Assembly (NCBI GenBank): GCA_035041965.1
Contig: JAPYMA010000663.1
Coordinates: forward strand, 79,131-143,130
Length of the DNA stretch: 64,000 nt
Reading direction: 5' to 3'
Source: Anisakis pegreffii
Taxonomy: Eukaryota > Nematoda > Chromadorea > Rhabditida > Anisakidae
Shown: positions 1-12,060 of the stretch, piece by piece
Layout of the letters: the number at the start of each line of letters is the position of its first letter
How positions within the stretch are numbered: the stretch's first letter is position 1
The notes under the pieces: generated by a model
What the model was told of the DNA's origin: nothing
Database searches by the model: none
Seen by the model: the letters and a program-made list of their open reading frames with translations, nothing else
Translations under genes and position numbers: made by a program

Positions 1-14
1 AGCCAATATGAACG

Positions 15-422
15 AAAACCACCAATACGAAGATACATTAGCTAATAAGCGACGTCGTTAAGAGGTATCCTTTGAACCAAATACATTTCAATATCCCAAC
101 AACATCCCCCTAAGTCTATGTCAGAGCGGAAATTTCTAGTCTTCCCGTTCAGATAGCACTGCAAAGTCTCGTAATGATCTACTCGAAATTCATCACTCGT
201 GAAGGTATCTCATTCATATCTCGATTTCAATTTTGAATTCTTTGTCTGCACCTTCTTCTCATATGCTGTCACTTTGAACAAATAACCATTCCCTCCGGAC
301 ACTTTCAAATGTTTTTTGTTGTTGACGGATCTGCTGTCTTTGATTTTGAGCAACTTCAGCTGCTTCAGCTCCATCGGAAATCTTAGGTTATTACTTGAAA
401 CATTGGAGTTTCTAAAGTACAA
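15..422 (-). pseudogene. Reading frame broken by one TGA, unknown
   Basis: Reading the minus strand from about 422 down to 15, one frame stays open except for a single TGA at about 210. The part before it is lysine-rich and the part after it has normal amino-acid composition (a CYLNGKTRNF segment). No clear splice signal removes the TGA. It may be a decayed exon, the edge of a gene outside the window, or chance. On the plus strand, bases 2-61 also encode a short open end finishing in NKRRR, equally uncertain. I recognise no family. Confidence 0.15.
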
Positions 423-3400
423 TTCTGCGATTTACTTCCCTTTTTGTGTTTTTTCAAAGCGAGATAAAGATCACCCAGACAATTCAATACATCTCAAAGA
501 ATAATGGTGTTTATCTGTGAAACTAGCAACTTACCACATAAAAATGTAAGCAAAAATGCATCGCAACTTGCAGCTGTCCACAATATTAGCTTGATCGATA
601 TATGATCAGATTTCACTTACCTGACAGCTTGCAAAAGTGATATGATCACTTATCAGCTTAACGGACAGCTTTCACTTATCCACCGTCACTAATCATACGT
701 TGTAGTTTTCCTGACCTCATTATGGGCAGTTGTGAATGGAATGGAAGTAAAAGGTGGTGTACTGCACTGCTACATTAGTGAATATGACTGCAGAAGCTCA
801 TGTGATTATAGCTGCGTTGAAGTTGAAGCATGTGATCATGACATTTACAGTAATTACGTATGTTTACCGAGCATCATGTGGTGAGTTGTTCATTCGGGCT
901 TATTTGGCAGTTTCGGTTCGTTTACATATCCCAACGTTTCAACATGGCGTTACCATAGTTTCAATCCATATTCATGCACTGATTATTGCATTGAAATTTT
1001 TCTCAACTTGCTTCGAGTGCTTGCTTGGAGCATGCTCAATGCATTGTCAATTGTACTGGCAATGAATGCTGAAAGAACACCGCTCTTAAACACAAACTTT
1101 GATGATGGAGTAGTGCTTTTCTATGCTCGCATAGCTGATATTTTGTAGATATGAAGAAATCGAGTCCAGGATTAACGAATGAGTTACTTGAAGATACTTT
1201 AAAAAACCAAACAATACCCAATAAAAAAAGTAAAAAAAACAATAAACAATAAAAAACAATAAAAACTAAATGAAAGAACTTGAATGCAAAGTAATGCTCC
1301 ATGATTAAGCAGTCTCATTTCATCTATGCCATATTGTTGGCTGATTTCAAGGTTGAATCCTATGCTCAGTATTTTGGAGCTTTGATCCAAATCAAAAGGT
1401 CCAATATAACATTCTTAACATTTGATTGATGATCAGCATGCAAGCATAACCACTGTCCATTCTCCGTCTACTCGTTTTTGCGCCCGACTAAATTCGTTTT
1501 CTCGATAGCAAATTTCTTGCAGGCCTATTGCGCTCATAACGTTGCCTTGTGTGTGCTTATTGCTTTTTGTGTTGCTAATGTGCTGTTGCTGCTCGCAGAA
1601 CTGTGTTATATGCAGGTGCAGTTTACTTCCATTTAGCATTCGCTTATATTGCGTCGAGTGATTGAGTTCTACGTTTATTTTTTATTTTTTGCGATAAATC
1701 CGGAAAAAAGTACTGATGAAAGCAAGTCAAGTGAATATGTGTATGTCTGATAGCTGACATTGTTCAGCGATAAACAAATGAAATGATCAAAAACGCAATA
1801 GAATAACAATTCAATTGCCGCAAACTGATGTGATATTGCAGATGTCATGAAAGACTTAACCGAATCAAGCAAACCAGTCCACTGATGGCTGCTCAAGATT
1901 GTGCTGAACATTCAACACAAAATACCCTCACGCACGGAAAATAAACTCCTTGTCAGTCACGAATCAAAATAAATTCCATTCATTTGTGGCGTTCATTATG
2001 CAAAAGAACGAATAGAACCTCTCGTTGCCCAATGTCATCGTTGCCGAATTTTTGACAGCGAAATAAACTTCACTTTTTCGTGGCAATTTCTTCATTTGCA
2101 CTTTTGTTTACATCTTTTGTAGGGAAATTTGAAACTATTTTTGGCGTGTTTAAGCGGATTTACCCACTCACTATCAATATTTTATTGAAAATATGAATTA
2201 ATTCTATAGATTTTTAGCGGAAATGAAGAAATCCAGCAGTTGTTTGCAACCAAAAATTCATATCGTCACGTAAGCACAATGTAAAAATCCTATCTATTTA
2301 TTTATTTAATCAGCAAATCAAACCCATTACGAGTTTATGCCTCTCTGTTATCACCAATATCACTAATATCACATTCTTCCTTTTTTGGCATTCTTCTTTC
2401 CGTACAGCTAACGATAAAAGCGTTTGTAATCATCTGTCTTCATGAAATTCAAATTTGGATTATTGTTCTGGCAAGCACACAGGTTTTGGGCTACTCTCCC
2501 ATATTGCCCAATGACCTCTAGGGAGAGGAACTCAGAAGGAGCCCGAAAACACATTCCGATTGATCGATTGAACACTCGTCCAACGATCGTTCAGAATAGT
2601 TGTTTGGAACAACCAACAATAGTAATCATTAACAACAGTAATCGTTATCAATAATAAACTATCAATGTAACCGAGTAGACCCATGGTAGTCGGCGTATAA
2701 AGCACTCTACAATCAATCAATAACGAGTGCCTGTCGCCATAGCTAATTTGCATAATTAAATCCAGCCGAATACCAATAACAATCCATTAAACAATCGCAA
2801 CAATGACGAACATTTTGCCGATCGCATAGAGCGATCGACAAACCAACTGCGCACTGTCTAAACGTAATTCCAAAACCAAAAAAATTCGCCAAAACCAAAA
2901 ATTGTATTCGAGGCGCATTCGCCTTAAATCCTCAAACTTGGGGCTGTGAGTAGCCGTGATCAAAATCTTATCTGTTCATGTTTTTTCGCATTTGACTTCG
3001 CAGTCCGACCATTTCACTTTTTTTTGTTTTCTCATTCACAACTTAATTTCTACTGATTCATTTTTTTTGATGTCACAGTTTCATGGTACTCATTTGAAGT
3101 ATTTTGTTGCAGCTGCCTGTGATGATAGAATAAGTATTATGCATGAGAATAAACCATTTGAGTGTTTTTGATGAGATTTCTGAATGGAGGGAGGGATGAA
3201 ATGGCATAACCATGCGTTTAAAACAGAGACGATCATTATCTAGCGCTATTCCAGTGTTATGAATGAAAGTTGATTTTGTTTGTAAAGCAATCCATATCAG
3301 TTCGATTGATTTCTAAAAATTCTTGTTAGATGCATTCGAGAATAAATGCAAATTCCTCACATAGATTCGTAAGAGACCAACAACCGCACATTTGCCTTCT

Positions 3401-3542
3401 TATCAACCTGTTTTGCATAAACTTTATATCAATTGTTTGCATAGCTGGCTCAGCTGAAAGTATTCACAATGATAAAGCAATTTCATCAGTTTATTGTTTA
3501 CAATAGTGAATTTGAGTTCGGTTGATTTGACGTTTCGCCACG
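423..3542. other. Non-coding stretch, no gene seen
   Basis: No exon chain with matching phases could be built here. It contains an A-rich low-complexity run (about 1200-1265) and one copy of a dispersed repeat (about 2350-2470), listed separately. The longest open frames have hydrophobic, unbiased composition typical of AT-rich non-coding DNA. Confidence 0.6.
2350..2470 (+). repeat. Dispersed repeat, copy 1
   Basis: The stretch running from CACTAATATCACA through CATTCTTCT to CAGCTAACGAT and onward is alignable, with small gaps, to 59003-59110. The two copies are 56 kb apart and diverged, so this is an old interspersed element. I cannot define its ends or its class. Confidence 0.5.
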
Positions 3543-6205
3543 ATGCTAAGCGAATTCGATAAATTGATATCAGCACCACTAAATATATGTGAGGATTTGA
3601 ATAAGGTTAGTGATGTACTCCAAACATTTTAATTCACACAACCAGACGACTGTCACTTTATGAGATGACTGAGCTATGCCACATACTCAAGCAATGTTTA
3701 TGATAATCCAATTGAAAGTATGAAATGCTGAATGGTTGAACTGGAGAAGTTTTTTGTACAAGTTCCGGTAACATTCACAAACACCTAAACGATTCTCGTT
3801 TGAAGCCAATCGATTTGCCCAGAGTGGAAATACTTGCGAAATACAGCGACGGTATGGCAAGGATGGGCAAAGCACTAACAAAACTACACAACAAAATGGC
3901 TTGTTATCTTTGTTCGAAAACCAAGTGGCGAATACTTCAGTTGGTCGTATTACGGACAGACACGAGATTATTAGTAATTTATACGCAATCGAATAAAGGT
4001 TCACTATCGTAGTTCCATCAACCTGTAGAATTGTTCCACTTGTGCTTGTTTCTTCAATTTGTTTCCTTAAATAGCCATGGATAAAGCAATCCTCTGACTT
4101 GGATTATCCGCTTGTTTTCTCGAACTTGCCTCGTTAATATAACATTAAAACTATTAGCTGTTAGCATAAGTAGGCCGGCGCGTTTGTCCTTGCGTTCACT
4201 CGAGCGATCTTTTGTGTTTTACAGTTGCATTTATTTCTCGAATTGAATGGGAATTTCCAAGAATTAATTTTCATGCAGGTTTTGTGGTCAATTTAGCAGA
4301 TGCAAAACGCTATGAATTTATGATCGATGAAGACAGCGATGGAAGGGTCAGTATTGTTTTGGTTTTGCATAATTTACTATTTTGTACAAAGTCAACTGAG
4401 TGACTCAACTTGGTTTTCATTAGCGCTAACGTTATCGTTGTTTAGAGAGTATGCAAACTGAAAATCAAATGGGATTTTGGTTGTGTCAAATTGAAATTTG
4501 CTGAAGCACAAATTGAGACTTGGCACAGTTTTGTGTTGGACACTTTCGATCGAATTTTCAACGCACCAGTGACACCGAAACACACGAAGAAGCGCAACAA
4601 CACATCAAAAACTCTCGAAGCGGGTAATCGTTTTTGACTTCATATCGCTTCTGTTCTATGCTGATCTGCAAATCACAAACTGACGATTCTCTTTTCAGAT
4701 AATCGTTCAGTTGAGTTCTCGACAACGGCTTCAGTGCAATCGCATAAATCATCAGCAACAACAACATCAAATGAAACTGCAAAATCCGAACAAAGCATTC
4801 GATGTTATCCTCTGCTAGAGGATCTTACCAGTAGTAAATTGTACTGATTTACACTTCACTAGCGCTTCCAATTTCTGAAAACATGTATTAAGTACCACAG
4901 CAGACAATGTGAATTTGCAGGGATAAAGAGGTAAATGATGACTTCCAAAGCAAGTATCAAGCATCAGCCCCTTCGAGAACATCGAATTCAACGCATTCCT
5001 CCACTCGGCATTCGCATCGATCGAGTGGCGCCAATAGCATCTGTATGGAGCAAAATGAAAACGATCCCAATATCATAGCGTCGGTGATTTCGTCAGTTTT
5101 ACGCGACTGTTTCGCAGCAACTCTCACGCAATTGCCCTGAGAAGCTTGGCCCTTCTGAATACTTTTTAAATTTGACTGAATTACTCTTGTTATCAAATGC
5201 TTCAACGAAAAGTACAAGAAATCGGTGATTCTCAGTGGTAAAACTACGAGTATGAAGGAAACTATGCGCAACTCTGCTTCCACTAGTTTTGAAAAGTTTA
5301 GTGGCTAAGTGGCCTCGAATTACCCAAAACGGGTAATTTCACTTACTATGAGAACCACTCTCCTAGACCGTCGTATTGCTCATTATTGCAATTATCAACC
5401 AATTGAACGCGAATGATTGAATCAGAATGAATTCCGTTCACGGATGATGTTTTGTTGTATGATTAATGAAAAGCTTAGCATTGAACGATTCTTGCTGCGC
5501 ACATTCATGAGTGGAATATTTAGTGAGGAGAATGTATCTGGAGATGGTTCAACTCTGAGTGCAACGTCGGGTACAGATTCGCCGACTGCCGATGATACTG
5601 GCTACTGGGGATTGACTTCGTCAGCAACGCGCTCGATGGCAGAATTTGCCAGCTTGTCTCAACTGTCACCTCATGTGCGTACACATCCAGTGATCGTTAC
5701 ACCGACTTCGATACACTCTTATCCGCCCGAACATCATGTGGCGAGGGTTACGTCGGAAATTCGCTTTTTTCAACCTGATGAGGTAAAGACCAAAAACAGT
5801 TGTTTTTTTTTTGAAGACAACTTGGATTTAAGTGATAAATTCATTTGATCATTGATCTTGGATAGCCGATTTCTTAGGTTTACTTGTTTGCATTGAAGTC
5901 GCCTATTCAAAAGACAATCCTTGATGCAAAGTTTCATCACTTCTAAAGTTGTACACTGCACATCGACAAAAGCTGTAGACCGTAACAAAATTGAAGAAGA
6001 TTTTTGAATAAGATCTGCTGTTGACATTTGAATGATCGCAGATAATCAAAGAATCGAGTAACGTTTAACTTTTCAGAACAACGATGAATCTATTGAAGAC
6101 ATTGATAACGATGATCAGACATTAGTGGAACAGCCTGTTAGAAGTTCTGTGAAGTCTATAGTGGCTAAGTGGCCTCCAAGAGGACCGAAAGAAAGTTTTG
6201 CATAA
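3543..6205 (+). CDS. Eight-exon protein of unknown function
   Basis: Proposed exons: 3543-3605, 3823-3973, 4225-4346, 4446-4623, 4699-4830, 4929-5083, 5426-5782, 6077-6205. All junction phases agree, giving about 428 residues. This coherence, not homology, is the main evidence. The middle part (about residues 85-145) ends in an amphipathic stretch with a conserved-looking Trp (FAEAQIETWHSFVLDTF), which resembles the C-terminal helix of a PH domain; that is inference only. Downstream is a Ser/Thr-rich, low-complexity region, then an acidic tail ending in VAKWPPRGPKESFA. Uncertain points: exon 3 may start at 4280 instead, the exon 6 start is a choice between nearby acceptors (4921 or 4929), and an alternative reading stops at about 5149. 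The last intron-borne repeat (5300-5368) copies part of the final exon. No signal peptide or membrane segment is seen. Confidence 0.5.
5300..5368 (+). repeat. hAT-like terminal fragment in an intron
   Basis: A 17-bp segment (5300-5316, AGTGGCTAAGTGGCCTC) is identical to 6160-6176 in the last exon of the surrounding gene. It runs straight into a sequence alignable with the right end of the hAT-like element at 11789-11834, finishing in GAGAACCACT. No matching left terminus was found nearby, so it looks like a truncated or solo end. Confidence 0.5.
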
Positions 6206-6344
6206 AGCATTCGTCTAGATAATGATTTCGAATGAGATTTTTTTCATTGATTCAGTGTTCGAATGAACATTTTGTAAAGTATCATAAAACATTGTTAACT
6301 CAATGCTTTTCGTATCATTACACGTTCACAGATTATAATGAATC

Positions 6345-6994
6345 GTGGGTTTTAACAGGGTTTTCATTCTTTTCCTTGCTGCTATAATCACTCTCATAGC
6401 TTTTATCACCAAAAGTGTTCTCTTTTGCTAATTTCTCATTCATTTTACTCAACAATTAAAGTAAAATTCTCATTCTACCAAATACACTCTATAATTGATC
6501 ATTTAACTGTCGAATGTTGTTGAGCAATAGTATTCGATTGCTGTATTGTTGATTTCGGCTATCAACACTCGTCAACGTATCCAGTAAATAGTATATGCTA
6601 CAGAATAAGAAATTGATTCGAACTGTGAAGTGAAATGATACGAAGTGAATGAGAAAAAGTCATCAATAGAACGCTATTCGCATGCAATAGCTATGAGAGT
6701 GAATACAACACGTCTGAAAAGAATGAGAATCCATCTGAATCACTTTAAAGTAAGCGTGTCATAGACAATAGTTTTTCATGCAATCATAATCGATTGCTGT
6801 AACGAGCAACACAATGATCTAAAGCACTGATTTCTTTCACGCCGTTTAGAAATTACTGGACGGGTTTTCCGTTTGTTGCTGACTCTATACGTAGGAATTG
6901 TGAGTTCTCGTACCTTGTATCGGGGAGGGGGGATTACGGCGGCCTGCCAAATCATCAAAATGGGTAATGGAGCATCCGAACGTGAGAACCACTG
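6345..6994 (-). mobile_element. hAT-like non-autonomous element, copy A
   Basis: About 650 bp that is highly similar, in inverted orientation, to 11051-11640. The outer end reads GTGAGAACCACTG (reverse complement CAGTGGTTCTCAC), a hAT-type terminus, followed by TACTACGT, an 8-mer centred on TA. The opposite terminus is missing: similarity stops at about 6345, roughly 140 bp after the stop codon of the upstream gene. No transposase is encoded; a short frame shared with copy B (AIAMRVNTTRLKRMRI) is broken here. Confidence 0.65.
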
Positions 6995-7310
6995 TACTAC
7001 GTGAATGACAGAAAAACATCACACTGCAATAAACGCCTGTAAATCTATTCGTTGAACAAGTTTATTTGCAAATAGTCAAAATCATAGTCTATGAGTGGCC
7101 TAGCTTCAGCTTAACATGGAAATTAATGCGCAAAACATGAATGCATGGCTACCTACCTCTGTCAGTTATTTCTTACAAAAAGATTCAAAACGATCAATAA
7201 TTTTGTAGAGAACTTGATTAACTGTGAATATTCTTAATAATTTTATTGTTCGTTTAGTCAATTATTCGCATTGTCACTGTGAAGAACGCTGAACGGATTT
7301 GAAATATGCA

Positions 7311-9889
7311 TCATTTATGCGGCGAGTGAATTGCATTTTTCTGCGGATAATCATTGATATCGAATGAATCGGTGCTCGTTTTCGAGCGATCCTTAACACT
7401 GAACGTCGTCCGTTGAGCACGGTTATCAATTGAGAGCACTGACGGCGCCAACTGCTGCTGGTGATCTTCTTCAGCCGATTTCTTGAAATTCTCATCCATC
7501 TGCAGTCGTCATCTATGTAGTAACGCTTTCGACAGCACTATTTTAGGCTTCACGGAAAATTTAGTTTTGTAGGATTCCGCCTAGAAATGATTAAGCCAAC
7601 TTACCGAATCGAATTCACAGCTAACGATGTGAACAATTTCTGTCAATATAAACGAAAATCGTATGTATTCGAATGCATACGTATATTTTGAATATTTTGA
7701 CGACAACTTTCTGCTCGAAACGCTCGCTGCAGCTTTTTTCTTAGCTTTTTCAGCTCCATATTCCATTCTTGTGAGCAGATTTATGCTATTATATGAATTA
7801 ATTGATTTGTTGTAAGAGATAAAAACTTGCAAAGTATGATATTGACATGATTGTGTTCAGTCTTGCAACTTCGGTTGAATAGAGCCATTCGGTTCGTTCG
7901 GCGAGTTCATCACAAGGCATCCACGGGTCATGCACCGCACTCACTTTAGTGCCCTCTTCGCCTTCATTCAATGCGATAGGCAACAGCTTCTCGATCAGAC
8001 TTTTCGTTAAGCACTTCAAGTTCAATGACAGTCAGTTTGATTAGAAAATAATCATTACTCAGTTGATAAATCGAAGTGGATACTATTCAGAATTGATCAA
8101 AAGTAAACATGGATACCGATGGATGACAAGTTGAAAATAATTGAGCAGATCCATCTCATATGTCCGGTCCGACAACCTCTATTCGATTTAAGTTAATCAA
8201 ATTAGCCGAGATGCTTATATTTTAGTGATTTTATGGTGATTTGTTGTGCCGTTTCAGTTATGCATTGTTTGTTTCATACAATTCTATTTATCTGTGTTCA
8301 TGGACGTTTGATGATTTCATTCGAAAATGCTGATAAATATGATTCGTATTCACTGTCAACCCTAAAAAAACGTTTGCTGAACTGAATCACCTACAGGTTC
8401 GTCCCATATGTCTTTTTCATCATCTGCATCTTTTTCTCGTTTCTTCCTCTCGCAGTTTGCCTTCTTTTCTCGTCGAGAACTTTTTCTGGACGATAAGTTC
8501 GATCGGGATATTGACGATGATGTTGAAGCATTACTTTTGATAGAGTCATCCTTAACAAAGTTATTGATATGCCCTGTGAAAAGAGTATTCCGAACTGCAT
8601 GCGATGATCCTAATCTTTTCTGTTCGTATGGCAATCAAAATCCAGCAATGAGAATATGAGAGTGCTTCGAACTGTTACGTATCAGAGTTACCTTTGCAAA
8701 AAAGGTCTTATCGATGGAGAATTATTAGAATTCAAATCTGAATTCTTCCAGCTGACTATTTCGAACATGTAGGGAATTTCATCAGTAATGATTTCGATGA
8801 AAGCAAAATTGTTCCAGCGGTTACTAACCGCAAGAAACTTAGACTTGGGTCGACGTAGTTTGCGCACCCGTCTTCCACTTCGCACACTGGTAGCCACCTG
8901 GGGATTTTCACCATCTGAAAATATAATCCAATTGCCTCAAAATCTCACCGGTATTCAACAGTTAATAGATTCAAGACCATTTATACACAGAAATCATATT
9001 GCATATTCTAGTCAAATCATTAATTTTCATTCGTTTACAAAGCACACTGCTTCTGCGATGACATCTTCGACAGTTGGAAACGGGGAAAATCGGAGATTTT
9101 CGAGGACGAATCCGCGAAACTCCACGCACCACACTAGACAAGACTAGCGATCTAGTGAATCATACTCATAAATAATCCTCGCAAATAAATGATGTACTAA
9201 TCGAGTAAGCAAGTCTGCACCTTTCTTTGATGGTTCCCTTTTACGCACCGATCTTGCGGTCCTTGCTGAACTTGTATCTTTTTCCAGGAGCTTAACTTTG
9301 GCGCCTCAAAACAATTATTTTTTCTGCATGTTTTGCATTGAAGCGGACAAGGTCTATTCATGTTTGGATGGAAACAAATAATGGCTGTGATGATGCCTTA
9401 ATCAACCATATACTCGTAGCTGTAGGCTTGGCTTCTTGTTTGATTGCAGCTGCTGGAGTTTTCACTGCGACTGGGGGCTTTGCTGGCTGAATTGGCTTCG
9501 CTCTTGGTGGGATGTGTCTTCGAGAACGCAACTTCGCTTTTGCTGATTCTGGAAATTGATTTTCGTTGTGGTTACTTTGGTTGCCTTCAAACTTGGTTGC
9601 TCCTCCAAATTCTGCGCAACTCATCAGAACGTGATCTAATTTCTCTCACTCGATTATTTCTACTGATCATTTCACATTTTCGTTCGCGATCATCTTTTAC
9701 GCCACTGATTAATGCAATTTCTACCGGTTTATGAACGTCCGTCCATTGTGAACGAATAATTTCCCGAAAAAAATAGAAATGAACGAGAGAAGAACGTTTA
9801 TAGTGAATGGACGACAACTCGCCATAAGGATGATAATCCTCTTCGAAGACTAGTTTTAGTACATGACGCAGTTGTGACAAGATTCCCAT
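7311..9889 (-). CDS. Multi-exon minus-strand gene, unknown function
   Basis: Transcribed leftward; probable exons are about 9627-9889 (ATG at 9889), about 9380-9569, 8692-8886, 8395-8619, about 7836-8013, 7605-7766 and 7311-7499. Donors at 8692 (GTAACT), 8395 (GTAGGT) and 7605 (GTAAGT) are good, and the last two exons join in phase. Some middle junction phases do not reconcile, so one or more boundaries are wrong. Exon 1 encodes a charged segment (LVHFYFFREIIRSQW). Exon 2 is Ala/Pro/Lys-rich, exon 4 is Ser- then Lys/Glu-rich (a likely nuclear, disordered region), and the tail is polar and ends HSPHK. I recognise no domain. The gene lies between two inverted hAT-like copies. Confidence 0.45.
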
Positions 9890-10862
9890 CGTACACCACC
9901 ACCACACGCAACATGAAAACGGATATTGAATAAAGTTTTTCAACTAATTCAATCCTAATTTTGGTGATGTAATTATTTTGACTCGCATTCAGAAATATTC
10001 AAAAAGACAGCAAGCAATGAAGATTTACGGTTATGAAGATGCGAAATGAATCTGCAGTTGTCGCATCTTCTGGACAGTTCAATCTTAGAGTTTGCGTAAA
10101 CCAGCCTTTTACGGAACATTTCTGCAATGCTCCAAATGATTCATTCCTAAATTCGTTGAACTTTTGCCGCAATATACATCGTGAGTCGGTGTGAAATTCA
10201 GAGTATTTTGTTGTTCGTTATCACATATGCTCATAGCATGCGCAATGCAAGTGAATTTAGCATATCTGAGTGATCGAAACGAGATCAAGAGGACCGCTTG
10301 AAACATGATAAAGTGATTGATGACTTAACATTGAACCGTTGAAGCGATTATCCGTTTGCTTTTTGTGTGGACGGATAAAAGAATTAAAACAATAATTTCA
10401 CTTCTGTGTTCAGTGGTCATTCTCGTTTGATTTGTTCATAACATATCCGTATCGTTTTTGTGACTTCTATCCGCTCTTTTGTTGTTGTCACTTGCATTCA
10501 TCATTTCGCATATTGTTCTTTCACCGAATCATTTCGTTTATTCATCGATCCACACAAATCGTCTCCTCTTCCTATCAACTTCAACGAACCGTTCAAAATT
10601 CAATCCCAATGTCACCACACTGCAATGAACATTGTGTGACAGTTCCGTCGTACTTTTCGATTAGGTCATCATATCGTACGGTCAAAATCATGCAAATATA
10701 CGACAACACGTATATTGGATCGACTGAAGGCGTCCTGAAATAAATCATCTACACTATTGTTTCCGATCAAAACTTTCAATCCAATTAGAATCAAAGAAAC
10801 CTTTGATTTTTGCTTAAGATTATTACATTTTCTGTGTCGACTAAACGTATCTTGTGTGATTT

Positions 10863-10925
10863 TGCAAATTCAACCTCTACAATACTGTATATATTTTATA
10901 CAGTATTGTGGAGGTTGAATTTGCA
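10863..10925. repeat. Near-perfect 29-bp inverted repeat
   Basis: The left arm 10863-10891 and right arm 10897-10925 are reverse complements apart from one position, which would be a G:U pair in RNA. The loop is only 5 nt (TATTT). The arms begin TGCAAATTCAACCTCTACAA. Confidence 0.85.
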
Positions 10926-11050
10926 GGAGTACGCCTGCAGTCATTGATTAGCTGCTGAGTGCTTTTGCAATCAGCAGTGAATCGAAATAAACTGATACAC
11001 ACATAGGTCGATATTTTTAAGAGTCTAATTTTTCGTGTAATCGGCTAAAT

Positions 11051-11834
11051 TAGTGGTTCTCATGTTCGGGTGCTACATTACCCCTTTTGAGGATTTGGCA
11101 TGCCGCTGTTACCCTTCCCCTGATACGAGAACACCATGATGGTATTCGGCATGGATAGGCCTTTTGTTATTGTTAGATCGTTGTGTAACTCATTATTGCA
11201 CTCGATTATGATTGCAGGAAAAGCTGTTGTGTATGACACGCTTACTCGAAACTGTTTTAGATAGATTCTCATTCTTTTCAGACGTGTTGTATTCACTCTC
11301 ATAGCTATTGCATGCGAATATCGTTCTCTTGATGAGTTTTTATCATTCACTTCGTCTCTTTTCACTTCGCAATTTCTCATTCTATAGCATACACTATTTA
11401 CTGGATACGTTGACGAGTGTTGACAGCCGAAACTAATAATACAGCAACTGTTCGACAGTCAACTGATCAATTATAGAGTGTATTTGATAGAATGAGAATT
11501 TTACTTTAATTGTTGAGTGAAGTGAATAAGAAACTAGCAAAAGAGAACATTTTTGGTGATAAAAGCTATGACAGCGATTGTAACAGCAAGGAAAAGAATG
11601 AGAACCCTGTTAAAACGAATGAAAATCCTGTTAAGCTCGGACAAAATAGGAGAATGAAAAGTGTTGCCATCAACTAACTGCATTTACATAACCGAGTTAA
11701 AAAATACCACCACAATGGCGTTCTATCATAAAATAACAGTTGCACGAAACAGCAATTTACCGATCCCCTCCATTATCATTTGACACCTCCGAATTACCCA
11801 AAGTGGATAATTTAACCCCCTATCAGAACCACTG
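11051..11834 (+). mobile_element. hAT-like non-autonomous element, copy B
   Basis: A complete 784-bp element. The left end is TAGTGGTTCTCATG and the right end is CAGAACCACTG, imperfect terminal inverted repeats of hAT type. It is flanked by GGCTAAAT (11043-11050) and GGCTAGAT (11835-11842), an 8-bp target-site duplication with one mismatch. Eight-base duplications are characteristic of hAT transposons, and a central TA matches the preference reported for Buster-type hATs. No transposase frame is present. The inner 590 bp matches copy A (6345-6994) in reverse. Confidence 0.75.
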
Positions 11835-12060
11835 GGCTAGATGAATGAACTTTATTACACAGCGTATGTGTACATGTGCATATAACATCTCTATTTTGTA
11901 GACCCATAAGGATAAGTTTCTAAGAGATTCTGTAGTGTTCATGTTGATTTCAATGCGCATCTGATGAGTGATATAATTTGACGAGAATGAAATACTATCT
12001 GGTTTGTTAAGCACAAAGTGTTCAGATAGATTCATACAATCAAGTATTTTGCTGATTAAT

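Larger units (their letters stand above)
9890..12060. other. Intergenic; hairpin and hAT-like element
   Basis: No supported exon. It holds the near-perfect hairpin at 10863-10925 and copy B of the hAT-like element at 11051-11834. The stretch also separates a leftward gene (starting at 9889) from a rightward one (12061), so promoters of both probably lie here, but no specific site is recognisable. Confidence 0.55.

Noticed and set aside
5316..5330. AATTACCCAA resembling the core of spliced leader SL1
   Set aside because: It recurs in the hAT-like terminus at 11790, lacks the rest of the leader, a donor and an Sm site, and so belongs to the repeat.
8788..9147. 119-codon plus-strand frame
   Set aside because: It overlaps a minus-strand exon with an excellent donor (AAAG|GTAACT at 8692) and has no recognisable domain. 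I judged the minus strand more likely, though this one is not fully excluded.
9444..9734. Plus-strand frame opposite the minus-strand gene
   Set aside because: Antisense shadow: the minus-strand reading is Ala/Pro/Lys-rich and charged, while this one is Leu/Ser-rich with no supporting splice context.
11078..11380. 100-codon minus-strand frame inside hAT-like copy B
   Set aside because: Part of it is preserved in copy A (AIAMRVNTTRLKRM) but is soon interrupted there, and it resembles no transposase. Treated as element sequence, not a gene.
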